54,146 nucleotides of DNA, from contig JAQGJP010000092.1 of the NCBI GenBank assembly GCA_028290545.1, forward strand, positions 1 to 54,146, written 5' to 3'. Positions 16,570-23,599 of this stretch are shown here, in pieces. The notes below the pieces were generated by a model. It worked only from the letters and a program-made list of their open reading frames with translations. It searched no databases and had not been told where the DNA came from. The first letter of the stretch is position 1; each line of letters starts with the position of its first letter. The translations under genes and the position numbers were made by a program. This DNA comes from Rhizobium sp. Its GTDB lineage: Bacteria; Pseudomonadota; Alphaproteobacteria; Rhizobiales; Rhizobiaceae.

Positions 16570-16838
16570 TCAGGCATTTCAACCACGCAAACGTGCTGGC
16601 CGGACAAAGAATATGCCCGGCTTCGACTGACTTGTGAAACGAAATGAAGGCCAAAGATCCGTGCCTGGCTTGCGGATCGGACGGCGGTGGCTCCGAGGGG
16701 TCGCGACCTGCCTGTAATCGTCGGCTCCCGCCGCTTCTACCGGCACGAGGTAACCGAGCGCTATGGAACAGGTTTTTTCACGGTCCGCGGCAGGTTACGG
16801 CTCCCGAACTTTAACTTTCACAATTTTAAAAATAGTTC
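16570..16838. other. Intergenic stretch with no recognised feature
   Basis: I see no convincing gene here. A 69-codon open frame beginning at 16687 has no ribosome site, low-complexity composition and runs through the downstream EcfG-type promoter, so it is not called. Confidence 0.5.
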
Positions 16839-16864
16839 GGAACCAATCGGGTTGCCGTGCATTT
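16839..16864 (+). promoter_or_regulatory. EcfG-type promoter with no protein gene: putative sRNA promoter
   Basis: GGAAC (16839-16843), 16 bases, then CATTT (16860-16864). The next real start codon is almost 290 bases downstream, past a terminator-like hairpin and another EcfG-type promoter, so the product is more likely a non-coding RNA. Confidence 0.6.
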
Positions 16865-16869
16865 CATTT

Positions 16870-16992
16870 TTGCAAGCGCAGATTCCCCTCATCTAGTGCT
16901 TGCCACAACGGCGCCTCATCCGCCCCTTCACCCCGAAGGCGCCAATCAAGGAGAGAACCCTTCCCTTCCGCCGGAACGGTTCTCTCCTTTCC
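16870..16992 (+). ncRNA. Putative GsrN-like general stress small RNA
   Basis: Start and end are inferred from the promoter (16839-16864) and the final hairpin. GGCGCC (16910-16915) pairs with GGCGCC (16938-16943) around a 22-base loop rich in C (CCGCCCCTTCACCCC). A 12-base perfect stem follows (AAGGAGAGAACC, 16948-16959, with 16978-16989), capped by an inner TTCC/GGAA hairpin and followed by a T-rich run. The known Caulobacter sRNA GsrN has the same logic: encoded beside the stress sigma locus, EcfG-type promoter, C-rich target-binding loop. Homology is inferred from position and structure, not alignment. Confidence 0.5.
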
Positions 16993-17058
16993 TATTTCTC
17001 CTGACGCGAATACCAATCTTGCAGTTGCAAATAAGTTCGGTGAAGCCCGCGCGCTTCC

Positions 17059-17084
17059 GGAACAACTTGCCACCCGGCGCATTT
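17059..17084 (+). promoter_or_regulatory. EcfG-type promoter of the small stress operon
   Basis: GGAAC (17059-17063), 16 bases, then CATTT (17080-17084), 63 bases before the DUF3309 gene at 17147. It probably drives the four-gene run up to 18385. Confidence 0.65.
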
Positions 17085-17146
17085 ACATTATCGAGTTCGA
17101 AGCAGTTAGCAGGCATTGAGCGGCCCATTGCAGCAGGAGCGTAACA

Positions 17147-17305
17147 ATGACGATTTCAACCATACTGATCATCATTCTCATACTTATTTTAGTTGGCGCT
17201 CTGCCAACTTGGCCCCATTCGAGAAACTGGAGCTACGGCCCAACCGGCGTGATCGGGACGATCCTGCTCATCGTGATCATTTTGATGCTGATGCGGGTCA
17301 TCTAA
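17147..17305 (+). CDS. DUF3309 small membrane protein
   Basis: A 52-residue protein: a hydrophobic helix (STILIIILILILVGALP), a short polar turn PTWPHSRNWSYGPTG and a second helix (VIGTILLIVIILMLMRVI). The PxWPHSRxWGYxPSG-type turn is the DUF3309 hallmark. GCAGGAGCG lies about 7 bases before ATG 17147. It is first in a run of four small co-directional genes behind an EcfG-type promoter. Function unknown; family members are usually stress-induced in rhizobia (recalled). Confidence 0.85.
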   Translation: MTISTILIIILILILVGALPTWPHSRNWSYGPTGVIGTILLIVIILMLMRVI

Positions 17306-17350
17306 CCCGGATGAAGCTGAGTTGACGACAACACATCGAGGAGACCGAGA

Positions 17351-17686
17351 ATGGCAACCATGTCCAAAATTCTTTCCGGCAAAAATACAGATGCGCCATC
17401 CATCGAGGATCTGGAAGACCAGATCACCGAGTTGCGCAGGGAAATCGCGTCGCTGACGAAAAACATTGCTGCATTCGGCTCTTCCAAGGTCGACGACTAC
17501 AAATCCAGTCTCGATCAATTGGCATCCGACGCGGTGAGCGCGTCGCTCAATGCCTTCAGCACGGCCAAGTCGGAAGCTCTGTCGCTTGAGGAAGGCTTCG
17601 AAGATCAGGTGCGTGCGCGCCCTTTGCAGGCGATCGGCATCGCCGTCGGCGTCGGTTTTCTCGCCGCCCTGCTGACGCGGCGCTAA
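17351..17686 (+). CDS. YqjD/ElaB-like DUF883 protein
   Basis: A 111-residue protein: a charged helical region (IEDLEDQITELRREIASLTKNIAAFG; likely coiled coil) followed by a C-terminal hydrophobic segment with RARPLQAIGIAVGVGFLAALLTRR. This is the layout of YqjD/ElaB/YgaM (DUF883), tail-anchored inner-membrane proteins that bind ribosomes in stationary-phase E. coli. It lies 45 bases after the DUF3309 gene and 2 bases before the YqjE-like gene, recalling the E. coli yqjD-yqjE order. The GAGGAGACCGAGA before the ATG supplies the ribosome site. Confidence 0.8.
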   Translation: MATMSKILSGKNTDAPSIEDLEDQITELRREIASLTKNIAAFGSSKVDDYKSSLDQLASDAVSASLNAFSTAKSEALSLEEGFEDQVRARPLQAIGIAVGVGFLAALLTRR

Positions 17687-17688
17687 GC

Positions 17689-18096
17689 ATGAGTGAATTC
17701 GTTCATGCTCTGACACTGAGGTTGCAGTCGTCCGGTGAGAGGGCGGTGCTGACGTTGCTGGGCTATCTTGCGGCGTCGCTGCTCGTGGTATTTGCGTTTG
17801 CGGCATTTATCTATGCGGCCGCAACGGCTTTGACCCAGGCTTATGGGCCGGTCATATCGGCATTGGTGATCGGCGGCATATCCATCTCCCTGGCGCTGGT
17901 GGTGCTTGCCTGGCTCGCAATGCGAAGGCGTAGGCTGAGACGTGAAATGCGCATGCGGCGTGTTGCCCAGCCGGCAATGATCGGAGCCGCAGCCAGCATT
18001 TTGCCGATGATGATACGTGCAAGTCCGCTCGGAACACTGCTGGCGGTCGCCGCAGCCGGATATGTGCTGCAGCGGTCGACGCGGAAGCCCCGCTGA
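17689..18096 (+). CDS. YqjE-like (phage holin family) membrane protein
   Basis: A 135-residue protein with two transmembrane segments (VLTLLGYLAASLLVVFAFAAFIYAAA-like region at ~20-46 and VISALVIGGISISLALVVLAWLAM at ~52-76), a basic stretch (RRRRLRREMRMRR) and a weaker hydrophobic C-terminal region. It fits the YqjE/holin-superfamily III group that accompanies DUF883 proteins. It starts 2 bases after the DUF883 stop and is surely co-transcribed. The name 'holin' reflects family similarity only; no lysis role is implied. Confidence 0.7.
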   Translation: MSEFVHALTLRLQSSGERAVLTLLGYLAASLLVVFAFAAFIYAAATALTQAYGPVISALVIGGISISLALVVLAWLAMRRRRLRREMRMRRVAQPAMIGAAASILPMMIRASPLGTLLAVAAAGYVLQRSTRKPR

Positions 18097-18136
18097 ACTG
18101 AAATATCGGAAATTGTGTCGCCAAAAGGAGACCTCT

Positions 18137-18385
18137 ATGTTCGAAAAATTGAGAAACGACAAGGTTGCCTCGATCCTCAGAAATCCGGAGCTGTCGAGGC
18201 GAGAACGCATAGCCAAGCTGATGAAGCTGCGCGACGACGCGCGCGCGGAGCAACGCCTCGCCTCGGAGGGCGGCGCAATCGACGACGATGGCCTGAACTC
18301 CAATCTTCGCGACATTGAAATCGCGCTTGACAGGCTGGGCGAGGCGCCGGCCGAGGCGGAAGGCAAGGGCGCGGCAACACTCTAA
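18137..18385 (+). CDS. Small charged conserved hypothetical protein
   Basis: An 82-residue soluble, highly charged protein (MFEKLRNDKVASILRNPELSRRERIAKLMKLRDD...), predicted mostly helical with an Ala/Gly-rich tail. AAAGGAG lies 7 bases before ATG 18137. I do not recognise a named domain. It is the last gene of the small stress operon, 40 bases after the YqjE-like gene and 87 bases before the phyR promoter, where E. coli has yqjK. Confidence 0.7.
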   Translation: MFEKLRNDKVASILRNPELSRRERIAKLMKLRDDARAEQRLASEGGAIDDDGLNSNLRDIEIALDRLGEAPAEAEGKGAATL

Positions 18386-18471
18386 CAGCGATGAGAAACC
18401 ACATCTTTCATTGCAGCGGCAGAGGTGGTTTGATCACTGCAGGCAATCTGCTAAAAAAGTAGAAATTGCAT

Positions 18472-18497
18472 GGAACCTGATCTGGCAAATGGCGTTT
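18472..18497 (+). promoter_or_regulatory. EcfG-type promoter of phyR
   Basis: GGAAC (18472-18476), 16 bases, then CGTTT (18493-18497): an exact consensus match, 46 bases before ATG 18543. It puts phyR under positive feedback. Confidence 0.8.
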
Positions 18498-18542
18498 ATA
18501 AAGCCTAGGCAGATTGTAAAGTTGTATCAGGGGAGAATATCT

Positions 18543-19349
18543 ATGACGTTAACCGAGCGCGTGGCAGCCCATCTTCCGTTCCTGCGTCGATATTCGCGCG
18601 CCATAACAGGCTCTCAAACATCCGGTGACGCATTTGTCGCAGCGACGCTGGAAGCCTTGATCGCTGATCTTTCGATTTTCCCGACAGCGTCTTCCGACCG
18701 CGTATCGCTGTACAAGCTGTTTGTGCGCATCCTGAAGTCAGCATCTGTTGAAGTTCCGCAGATTGTTTCGCCTTTTGCCTGGGAAAAGAAGGCCATGGCC
18801 AATCTTTCCTCAGTGCCGACGCAGGCGCGCCACGCGTTCCTTCTGGTCTCCGTGGAGGGTTTCTCAATGGCCGAAACGGCGGAAATACTGTCGGTGAGCA
18901 TCGACGATGTAAAGCAGTTGATCGACGAGGCGACGAAGGAAATCGCGCGTCACATTTCAACCGAGATCATGATCATCGAGGACGAGCCGCTGATTGCGCT
19001 GGATATCGAGCAGATCGTTCTGGATCTCGGCCACACGGTTAGCGGAATTGCCCGGACGCATAGCGAGGCGGTGGAACTTTATCGCAAGACCAATCCCGGC
19101 ATGATCCTGGCGGATATTCATCTCGCTGATGGCAGTTCGGGCATCGACGCGATCAACGATATCCTGAAAGTCGCGAGCATACCGGTGATTTTCATCACCG
19201 CTTTCCCGGAGCGGCTGTTGACCGGTGAGCGCGCCGAGCCAACCTTCCTCGTTACAAAACCTTATAATCCCGATATGCTCAAGGCTCTGATCAGTCAGGC
19301 TTTGTTTTTCAATGAAAGCGCCAAGACCTATCAAGCTCTTTCAGCCTGA
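18543..19349 (+). CDS. phyR: Stress response anti-anti-sigma regulator PhyR
   Basis: A 268-residue protein with an N-terminal sigma-factor-like domain (MTLTERVAAHLPFLRRYSRAITGS, and EGFSMAETAEILSVSIDDVKQLIDEA resembling region 4) and a C-terminal receiver (IMIIEDEPLIALDIE; phosphoacceptor Asp191 in ILADIHLADGSSG; ITAFPERLL; LVTKPY). When phosphorylated, the sigma mimic is exposed and captures NepR, freeing EcfG. I chose ATG 18543, after GGGGAGA, giving the usual PhyR length. An HWE kinase gene follows 80 bases downstream. Confidence 0.93.
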   Translation: MTLTERVAAHLPFLRRYSRAITGSQTSGDAFVAATLEALIADLSIFPTASSDRVSLYKLFVRILKSASVEVPQIVSPFAWEKKAMANLSSVPTQARHAFLLVSVEGFSMAETAEILSVSIDDVKQLIDEATKEIARHISTEIMIIEDEPLIALDIEQIVLDLGHTVSGIARTHSEAVELYRKTNPGMILADIHLADGSSGIDAINDILKVASIPVIFITAFPERLLTGERAEPTFLVTKPYNPDMLKALISQALFFNESAKTYQALSA

Positions 19350-19429
19350 CGGGAGCGGTGATCATCCATATCGTGGTTTGTGGCGGGCAAATATCTGTCC
19401 GCCTGCGGTCAGGTTAGGGCGAGCCGGCC

Positions 19430-20467
19430 ATGCGATCTGGTGTTTTCGAGGTGGATTTGGTGCAACGATTTCTTTGGCACGCAAAAAACATGAGTGAAAA
19501 TGAGCTGAGCCCATTTTTCATTACTGCTCTTTTGGACATGAATGCCAGTTTGATCCTCCAGGACTCCGATAATGCCTATCTTCTTGTGACTGGCCTGCCG
19601 GATATCTGGAAAGTCGATAATTTCGTCGAACCTGCCGATGATACGATCTTCGGCGGCGCGATCGCATCACGTCTCGAAATTTTAAGAAACCAGGCGAGGA
19701 ACTCCGGTCGAACTGAAATCATCGAAGTTGTTCACGACGATGGCCGGCTTTTCGAGTTTCGAGTCCTGGCATTCCCGGGACGGCTCAACCGTACGCAACT
19801 GATCACCACGATCATCGATCGTAGCGAGGAACGCCGGCGCGAGAAAATCCTTCAATCCCTGTTGCGGGATGTCAGCCATCGTTCGAAAAACCTGCTTGCG
19901 ATCATCCAGAGCATCGTGACGCAGACCTCGCAATACACTGACACGATCGATGCCTATGTGCAGAAGCTGCGGGGGCGCATCTTCTCCCTGTCGCGCTCCC
20001 AGGATCTTGTGACGGATTCCGGTTGGCGGGGCGCCTTCGCACACGAGTTGCTTGATCAGCAGGTCTCCGCCTACATTCCAAGCGGCCAGGACCTGATCCG
20101 GTTCGAGGGCGAGAATATCCTGCTTTCGCCGAACGTGACGATGCATCTCGGACTGGCTTTCCACGAATTGCTGATCAATGCGATCAATTACGGCACGTTT
20201 CTCGCGGCTGGCGACCAGATCCGTGTCGTCTGCTCGATCATTGATATCGGCCAGGTCAAGCATATACAGGTCGATTGGAACGAGCCCGTCAATCCGCGTT
20301 TTCGATCAATCGCGAGCAATGACGATATTCCGGTCCGTCGGCTTGGTACCGCCATTCTCGAACGTGTGGTTCCGGCCTCGGTCAACGGTCGCGCGGAATA
20401 CGAGATCTCGCCACTGGATGTCCGTTACGGCCTGACTTTTCCGGCCGAAGCCCACAGGGCGCATTGA
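19430..20467 (+). CDS. HWE-family sensor histidine kinase next to phyR
   Basis: A kinase of up to 345 residues with no transmembrane segment. The N-terminal half (~25-135) looks like a PAS-type sensor fold. The HWE domain follows: LLRDVSHRSKNLLAIIQS (His150), FHELLINAINYG (N box) and VDWNEP, the W-x-E that names the family. The start is uncertain: ATG 19430, or ATG 19490 (MSENELSPFF) about 20 residues in. HWE kinases phosphorylate PhyR in several alphaproteobacteria, and this gene sits just downstream of phyR, so it is a strong candidate PhyR kinase (inference). Confidence 0.85.
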   Translation: MRSGVFEVDLVQRFLWHAKNMSENELSPFFITALLDMNASLILQDSDNAYLLVTGLPDIWKVDNFVEPADDTIFGGAIASRLEILRNQARNSGRTEIIEVVHDDGRLFEFRVLAFPGRLNRTQLITTIIDRSEERRREKILQSLLRDVSHRSKNLLAIIQSIVTQTSQYTDTIDAYVQKLRGRIFSLSRSQDLVTDSGWRGAFAHELLDQQVSAYIPSGQDLIRFEGENILLSPNVTMHLGLAFHELLINAINYGTFLAAGDQIRVVCSIIDIGQVKHIQVDWNEPVNPRFRSIASNDDIPVRRLGTAILERVVPASVNGRAEYEISPLDVRYGLTFPAEAHRAH

Positions 20468-20507
20468 GACCATTGCTCGTCGTGCTGGCATATGTCGAAT
20501 TCCCGTC

Positions 20508-21302
20508 TCACGACGGCAGGATCTGCGTGGTTTTGCCGGTCAACCAGTAGGCGACCAGACCAATCCACTCATGCGTGGCAAGGTCGAGGTCTCCAAGTCC
20601 AAAGACAACGGATTTGTTGACCATGCGCCCGCTTTCCGTCCCCGACGTATGAAAGTCGACGGGATAGGGGGTCACCGCGAATTTCGCGGAACGAAAGCAT
20701 GCGACAGCGCGCGGCATGTGCCAGGCCGACGTCACGAGCAACCAGGTCTCATTCGGTTTCGGGTTCAGCGCCTTGGCGCTCTCCAAGGCGTTTTCACAGG
20801 TTGTTCGGGAAATTTCTTCCATGGATATGCGTTCTGCTGGAATTCCCACCTCAAGGAGAAATTCTTTTGCAACCGCGGATTCGGACGGATCGGTTTCGTC
20901 CTTGCCGATGTGACCAAGCCCGCCTGAAAGGAAAATGCGCGCCTGCGGGAAACGATAGCCAAGCGCCGCCGTCTCCGTCAGGCGTTCGCCGGCATCGTTC
21001 ATCGTGACCATTTTGCGATCGCCTGTCAAATGAGTATCCACCGCGCCGCCCAGCATGATGATGCCCGTCGGCGGCTGGATGATGTCGGGCCTGGGAAAGC
21101 GGTTTTCAAGCGGCGCCAGGGCGAGAGTTCCGATCGGTGCCCAGCCGCCGATTGCCAGCAACACGATCGAAGCCGCCGACAGGAAAGTGCCGAGCTTGCG
21201 GCGATGCAAGATCAGCAAGACAACACCGAGCACGCCCGCCAGCATCAGAAAATTCGAAGGGAGCAGAAATTGCTCGACCAGTTTGGAAATGACGAAAAAC
21301 AC
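20508..21302 (-). CDS. YdcF family (DUF218) membrane protein
   Basis: A 264-residue DUF218/YdcF protein. Two N-terminal hydrophobic segments (FLMLAGVLGVVLLILH and TFLSAASIVLLAIGGWAPIG) anchor a domain with IIMLGGAVD, RIFLSGG, SRTTCENALESA and VTSAWHMPRAVACF, the conserved blocks of the family. Relatives (ElyC, SanA) affect cell-envelope integrity and antibiotic sensitivity; the reaction is unknown. It is convergent with the HWE kinase (40 bases apart) and 21 bases downstream of the Crp-family gene on the same strand, so it could be co-transcribed with it. Confidence 0.85.
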   Translation of the reverse strand: MFFVISKLVEQFLLPSNFLMLAGVLGVVLLILHRRKLGTFLSAASIVLLAIGGWAPIGTLALAPLENRFPRPDIIQPPTGIIMLGGAVDTHLTGDRKMVTMNDAGERLTETAALGYRFPQARIFLSGGLGHIGKDETDPSESAVAKEFLLEVGIPAERISMEEISRTTCENALESAKALNPKPNETWLLVTSAWHMPRAVACFRSAKFAVTPYPVDFHTSGTESGRMVNKSVVFGLGDLDLATHEWIGLVAYWLTGKTTQILPS

Positions 21303-21323
21303 CGATGACCTCGCTTCTTTAGA

Positions 21324-22079
21324 TTAAATAAATGGACGCTGCCGCGGGTTTGCCGGACGCCAGCCGGCGATCTGACAGAGTGCCGCCTCATCCAATACGT
21401 CACAGCCTCTTTCGAGCCAGCGGATCACGCCCCGGTCGGCGAGCTTGCGCAGGGTCTTGTTGGTATGAACGATCGACAGGCCCAGCGTGTCGGCGACATG
21501 CTGCTGGGTGACCATCAGCGTAATCGGCCCGCCATTGACCAGCCCGGATTCACGGGCGCGGTTGCTGAGGAATGCCAGGAGATAGGCGGCCCGCTCCATG
21601 GCGCTGCGACGGCCGATGCTGAGCAGGTGCTCGTCGAGTATACGTTCTTCCTGCGCGGCGATCCAGGTGATGTCGAAGGCAAGGCCGGCATGCCGTTCGT
21701 AGAGTGTGGAAATCTTGTCGCGCTCGAAAACGCAGAACTGCATCGGCGTGATCGCCTCGACAGAGTGCTGCATCTCGCCCATCAGCATACCCTGCAGGCC
21801 GATGAGGTCGCCGGGAAGCACGTAGTTCAACACCTGCCGACGCCCGTCCTCGAGGATCTTGTAGCGGAAGCCCCAACCCTCATAGACGGTGAAAAGGTGC
21901 GGATTGCGCGCGCCTTCGCCAATGACGGTGCTCCCGGCGTTTACCGCCAACTGCCCGATCTTGAAGTCCGAAACGAAGGCAAGTTCGGTGGGGCTGAATT
22001 CTCTGAAAGTCGTCAACCGTCGTATCCGGCAGTCCATGCAATCGACGCGCGGTACCCGTTTGGGAGGGAGTTCAACCAT
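21324..22079 (-). CDS. Crp/Fnr family transcriptional regulator
   Basis: A 251-residue regulator with an N-terminal cyclic-nucleotide-binding-like beta barrel (RRLTTFREFSPTELAFVSDF ... YVLPGDLIGLQGMLMG) and a C-terminal winged helix (MVTQQHVADTLGLSIVHTNKTLRKLADRGVI). Cysteines occur in VDCMDCRIRR near the N-terminus, but the FNR four-Cys pattern is not complete, so oxygen sensing by an Fe-S cluster is not supported. ATG 22079 is chosen because GAGG lies 5 bases upstream; the open frame before it overlaps the divergent gene. Target genes unknown. Confidence 0.85.
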   Translation of the reverse strand: MVELPPKRVPRVDCMDCRIRRLTTFREFSPTELAFVSDFKIGQLAVNAGSTVIGEGARNPHLFTVYEGWGFRYKILEDGRRQVLNYVLPGDLIGLQGMLMGEMQHSVEAITPMQFCVFERDKISTLYERHAGLAFDITWIAAQEERILDEHLLSIGRRSAMERAAYLLAFLSNRARESGLVNGGPITLMVTQQHVADTLGLSIVHTNKTLRKLADRGVIRWLERGCDVLDEAALCQIAGWRPANPRQRPFI

Positions 22080-22143
22080 GGAAACCTCGCAAGAATTCCG
22101 CAACGGGCGGGCAGCATGAACCGTCAACCGTAAGGTTTCCGAC

Positions 22144-22581
22144 ATGTCAAATTTAAATGACAGTGCGCACCTCGATCTGCTTGATCGCCCCAAGCGGAGA
22201 ATCAATACCATGCTTGACCGGCGGCTGCGAATACTGATCGCAGAAAAAGAATATCTAATTGCCATCGACGCCAAGGAAATCGTGTCGAGCCTGCTGCCGT
22301 GCGACGTGACGGTTACGACGTTGCACGAACTGCAGAGGCAGATCTCGGAAAGTACATGGGATCTTGCGCTGATCGATATTGCCGGCGATCCGCAGACCAA
22401 CAGAAGAAACGCCAATATGGTGCTGGCAACCGGTGCCGGGCTGGTGTTTCTCACAGGTCACACCGACCTCGCCCCGGGCGTGCCCGGCCTGGATGAATGG
22501 CCCGTGGTGATAAAGCCGTTCACAAGCGCCTCGGTCCTGGATGCGGTCTTTCGGTCGCTTTCCGTGGTGGGGAAAGTCTAG
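22144..22581 (+). CDS. Degenerate receiver-domain protein
   Basis: A 145-residue protein whose residues ~28-140 follow a response-regulator fold: RILIAEKEYLIAIDAKEIV, LALIDIAGDP (Asp where the phosphoacceptor would be), GLVFLTGHTD and WPVVIKPFTSASVLDAV. The usual acidic pair after strand 1 is reduced to Glu-Lys-Glu. It has no output domain. It is divergent from the Crp/Fnr gene (64 bases between starts) and overlaps the convergent hydrolase by 4 bases. It may be a phosphorylation-independent or weakly phosphorylated receiver. Confidence 0.65.
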   Translation: MSNLNDSAHLDLLDRPKRRINTMLDRRLRILIAEKEYLIAIDAKEIVSSLLPCDVTVTTLHELQRQISESTWDLALIDIAGDPQTNRRNANMVLATGAGLVFLTGHTDLAPGVPGLDEWPVVIKPFTSASVLDAVFRSLSVVGKV

Positions 22582-23189
22582 GCCATTTCAGCCAGCAGCT
22601 CATCGGTGCTCATCACGCGCCCGAACACCTTGCCGACGATGTCGAGCGTCGCCTCATGCGATGCCGTGTCCAACCCGCCATTGGCATCACTGATGAAAGC
22701 CACCTTGTAATCCCGCATGAAGGCGCTGCGCGCGGTGGATTCGCAGCAGATGTTGGTCACGGTGCCGATGACAACGACGGTATCGACCCCGCCGGCCCCG
22801 CGCACGTTGCGCAGAGCCGTATCCAGCGGGGTGTTGTAGAACGCGTCGTAGCGATGCTTGACGATCACGGTCTCCTCGGGAAGTGGCGCGAGTTCGGGTA
22901 TGACGTCGGCACCCGGCGTGCCCTCGCGCATGCCGGCGGTCTTCAGGCGGGGGATATAGGCCGTTTCCAGCGGCGAAATATCGAACCGGTCGCTGAGCAC
23001 ATGCCGGGTGAAGAAAACCGGCACCCCGGTCTCGCGGCAGCGATCGAGAATGCGCTTCATCTCCGGAATGCGAGCACGCGCCATGGCCACCTCCATGATC
23101 GCGCCATCCTCGACGAAGTCGCGCTGCATATCGATCACAAGCAGCGCTGCACGGTCCTTGTCGAACGCCCAGGGCGCATTCGATACCAT
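22578..23189 (-). CDS. Isochorismatase-family cysteine hydrolase
   Basis: A 203-residue cysteine hydrolase. The catalytic triad is visible: Asp in LLVIDMQRDFV, Lys in VIVKHRYDAFYNT and Cys in GTVTNICCESTARSAFMRDY, with the usual cis-peptide region before the Cys. The motif set is that of nicotinamidase/biuret-hydrolase/RutB-like amidases rather than true isochorismatases. ATG 23189 (or GTG 23192) follows GGGGAGA. The substrate is not determinable; a ureido or carbamoyl amide would fit the family. Confidence 0.85.
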   Translation of the reverse strand: MVSNAPWAFDKDRAALLVIDMQRDFVEDGAIMEVAMARARIPEMKRILDRCRETGVPVFFTRHVLSDRFDISPLETAYIPRLKTAGMREGTPGADVIPELAPLPEETVIVKHRYDAFYNTPLDTALRNVRGAGGVDTVVVIGTVTNICCESTARSAFMRDYKVAFISDANGGLDTASHEATLDIVGKVFGRVMSTDELLAEMA

Positions 23190-23211
23190 CACACGTCTCC
23201 CCTCATGCCTA

Positions 23212-23511
23212 TCACGGAATTTCGTCGTCTGCCGTCTGCCCGCCTTCGTTTTCGAGCGACAGTATGCGCCTGGTTTCGGAACGAGTGAATTTGAGCCTCA
23301 CGCCGATGCCACCGCCGTTCTCCGCGATGAACAGTGCGCCCATCGTCTCAAGCGCATGTCTGAGTTTTTCGATGCTGGCATCGTCAAGCTCCGAAATCTT
23401 GCGTTCGAAGTCCGCGATCATCTTCTCGGCGATGCCGGATCGTTCCGCGAGCAGTTCGCGGGAAATCTCGGTCAGGGCGCGTGCGGCGCGGCATTGCGAA
23501 GCTGTGATCAT
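23212..23511 (-). CDS. Small XRE-type helix-turn-helix protein
   Basis: A 99-residue protein with an N-terminal XRE-like helix-turn-helix (MITASQCRAARALTEISRELLAERSGIAEKMIADFERK), then a short helix (IEKLRHALETMGALFI) and a beta tail (GGGIGVRLKF). This small type is common in Rhizobiales and has no known target. AAGGGAA precedes the ATG by 6 bases. It lies 22 bases upstream of the hydrolase on the same strand, so they may share a transcript. Confidence 0.75.
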   Translation of the reverse strand: MITASQCRAARALTEISRELLAERSGIAEKMIADFERKISELDDASIEKLRHALETMGALFIAENGGGIGVRLKFTRSETRRILSLENEGGQTADDEIP

Positions 23512-23531
23512 TGCGGTTCCCTTCAGGAGCT

Positions 23532-23599
23532 ATACCAAGTCTCGATGATGGCAACCTATCGCTCCGGCGCAATAGGTCGTCATCATCGGGATCTGGCAT
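23532..23599. repeat. Palindromic intergenic repeat, complete copy
   Basis: The 31 bases 23532-23562 (starting ATACCAAGTCTCG) recur exactly at 35202-35232. They are followed by an inverted second arm (23569-23599) that pairs with them at 24 of 31 positions. All seven mismatches are transitions and could form G-U pairs in RNA. The element fills the gap between the XRE gene and ybaK and touches the ybaK stop codon. It looks like a mobile palindromic repeat (RIME/MITE-like); I cannot name a family. Confidence 0.65.

Noticed and set aside
16765..16790. GGAAC at 16765 as another EcfG promoter
   Set aside because: Sixteen bases on the sequence is CGCG, not CGTT or CATT.
16687..16896. 69-codon frame upstream of the putative small RNA
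   Set aside because: No ribosome site or family match, and it runs through an EcfG-type promoter.
16973..16997. GGAAC at 16973 as another EcfG promoter
   Set aside because: It lies in the loop of the terminator hairpin and its -10 position does not fit.
17689..18096. Phage lysis holin
   Set aside because: The resemblance is to the YqjE-type membrane family in a stress operon; no endolysin or phage genes are nearby.
21990..22079. FNR-type [4Fe-4S] oxygen sensor at the N-terminus of the Crp/Fnr protein
   Set aside because: Only a Cys-x2-Cys pair is present; the full four-Cys pattern is missing.
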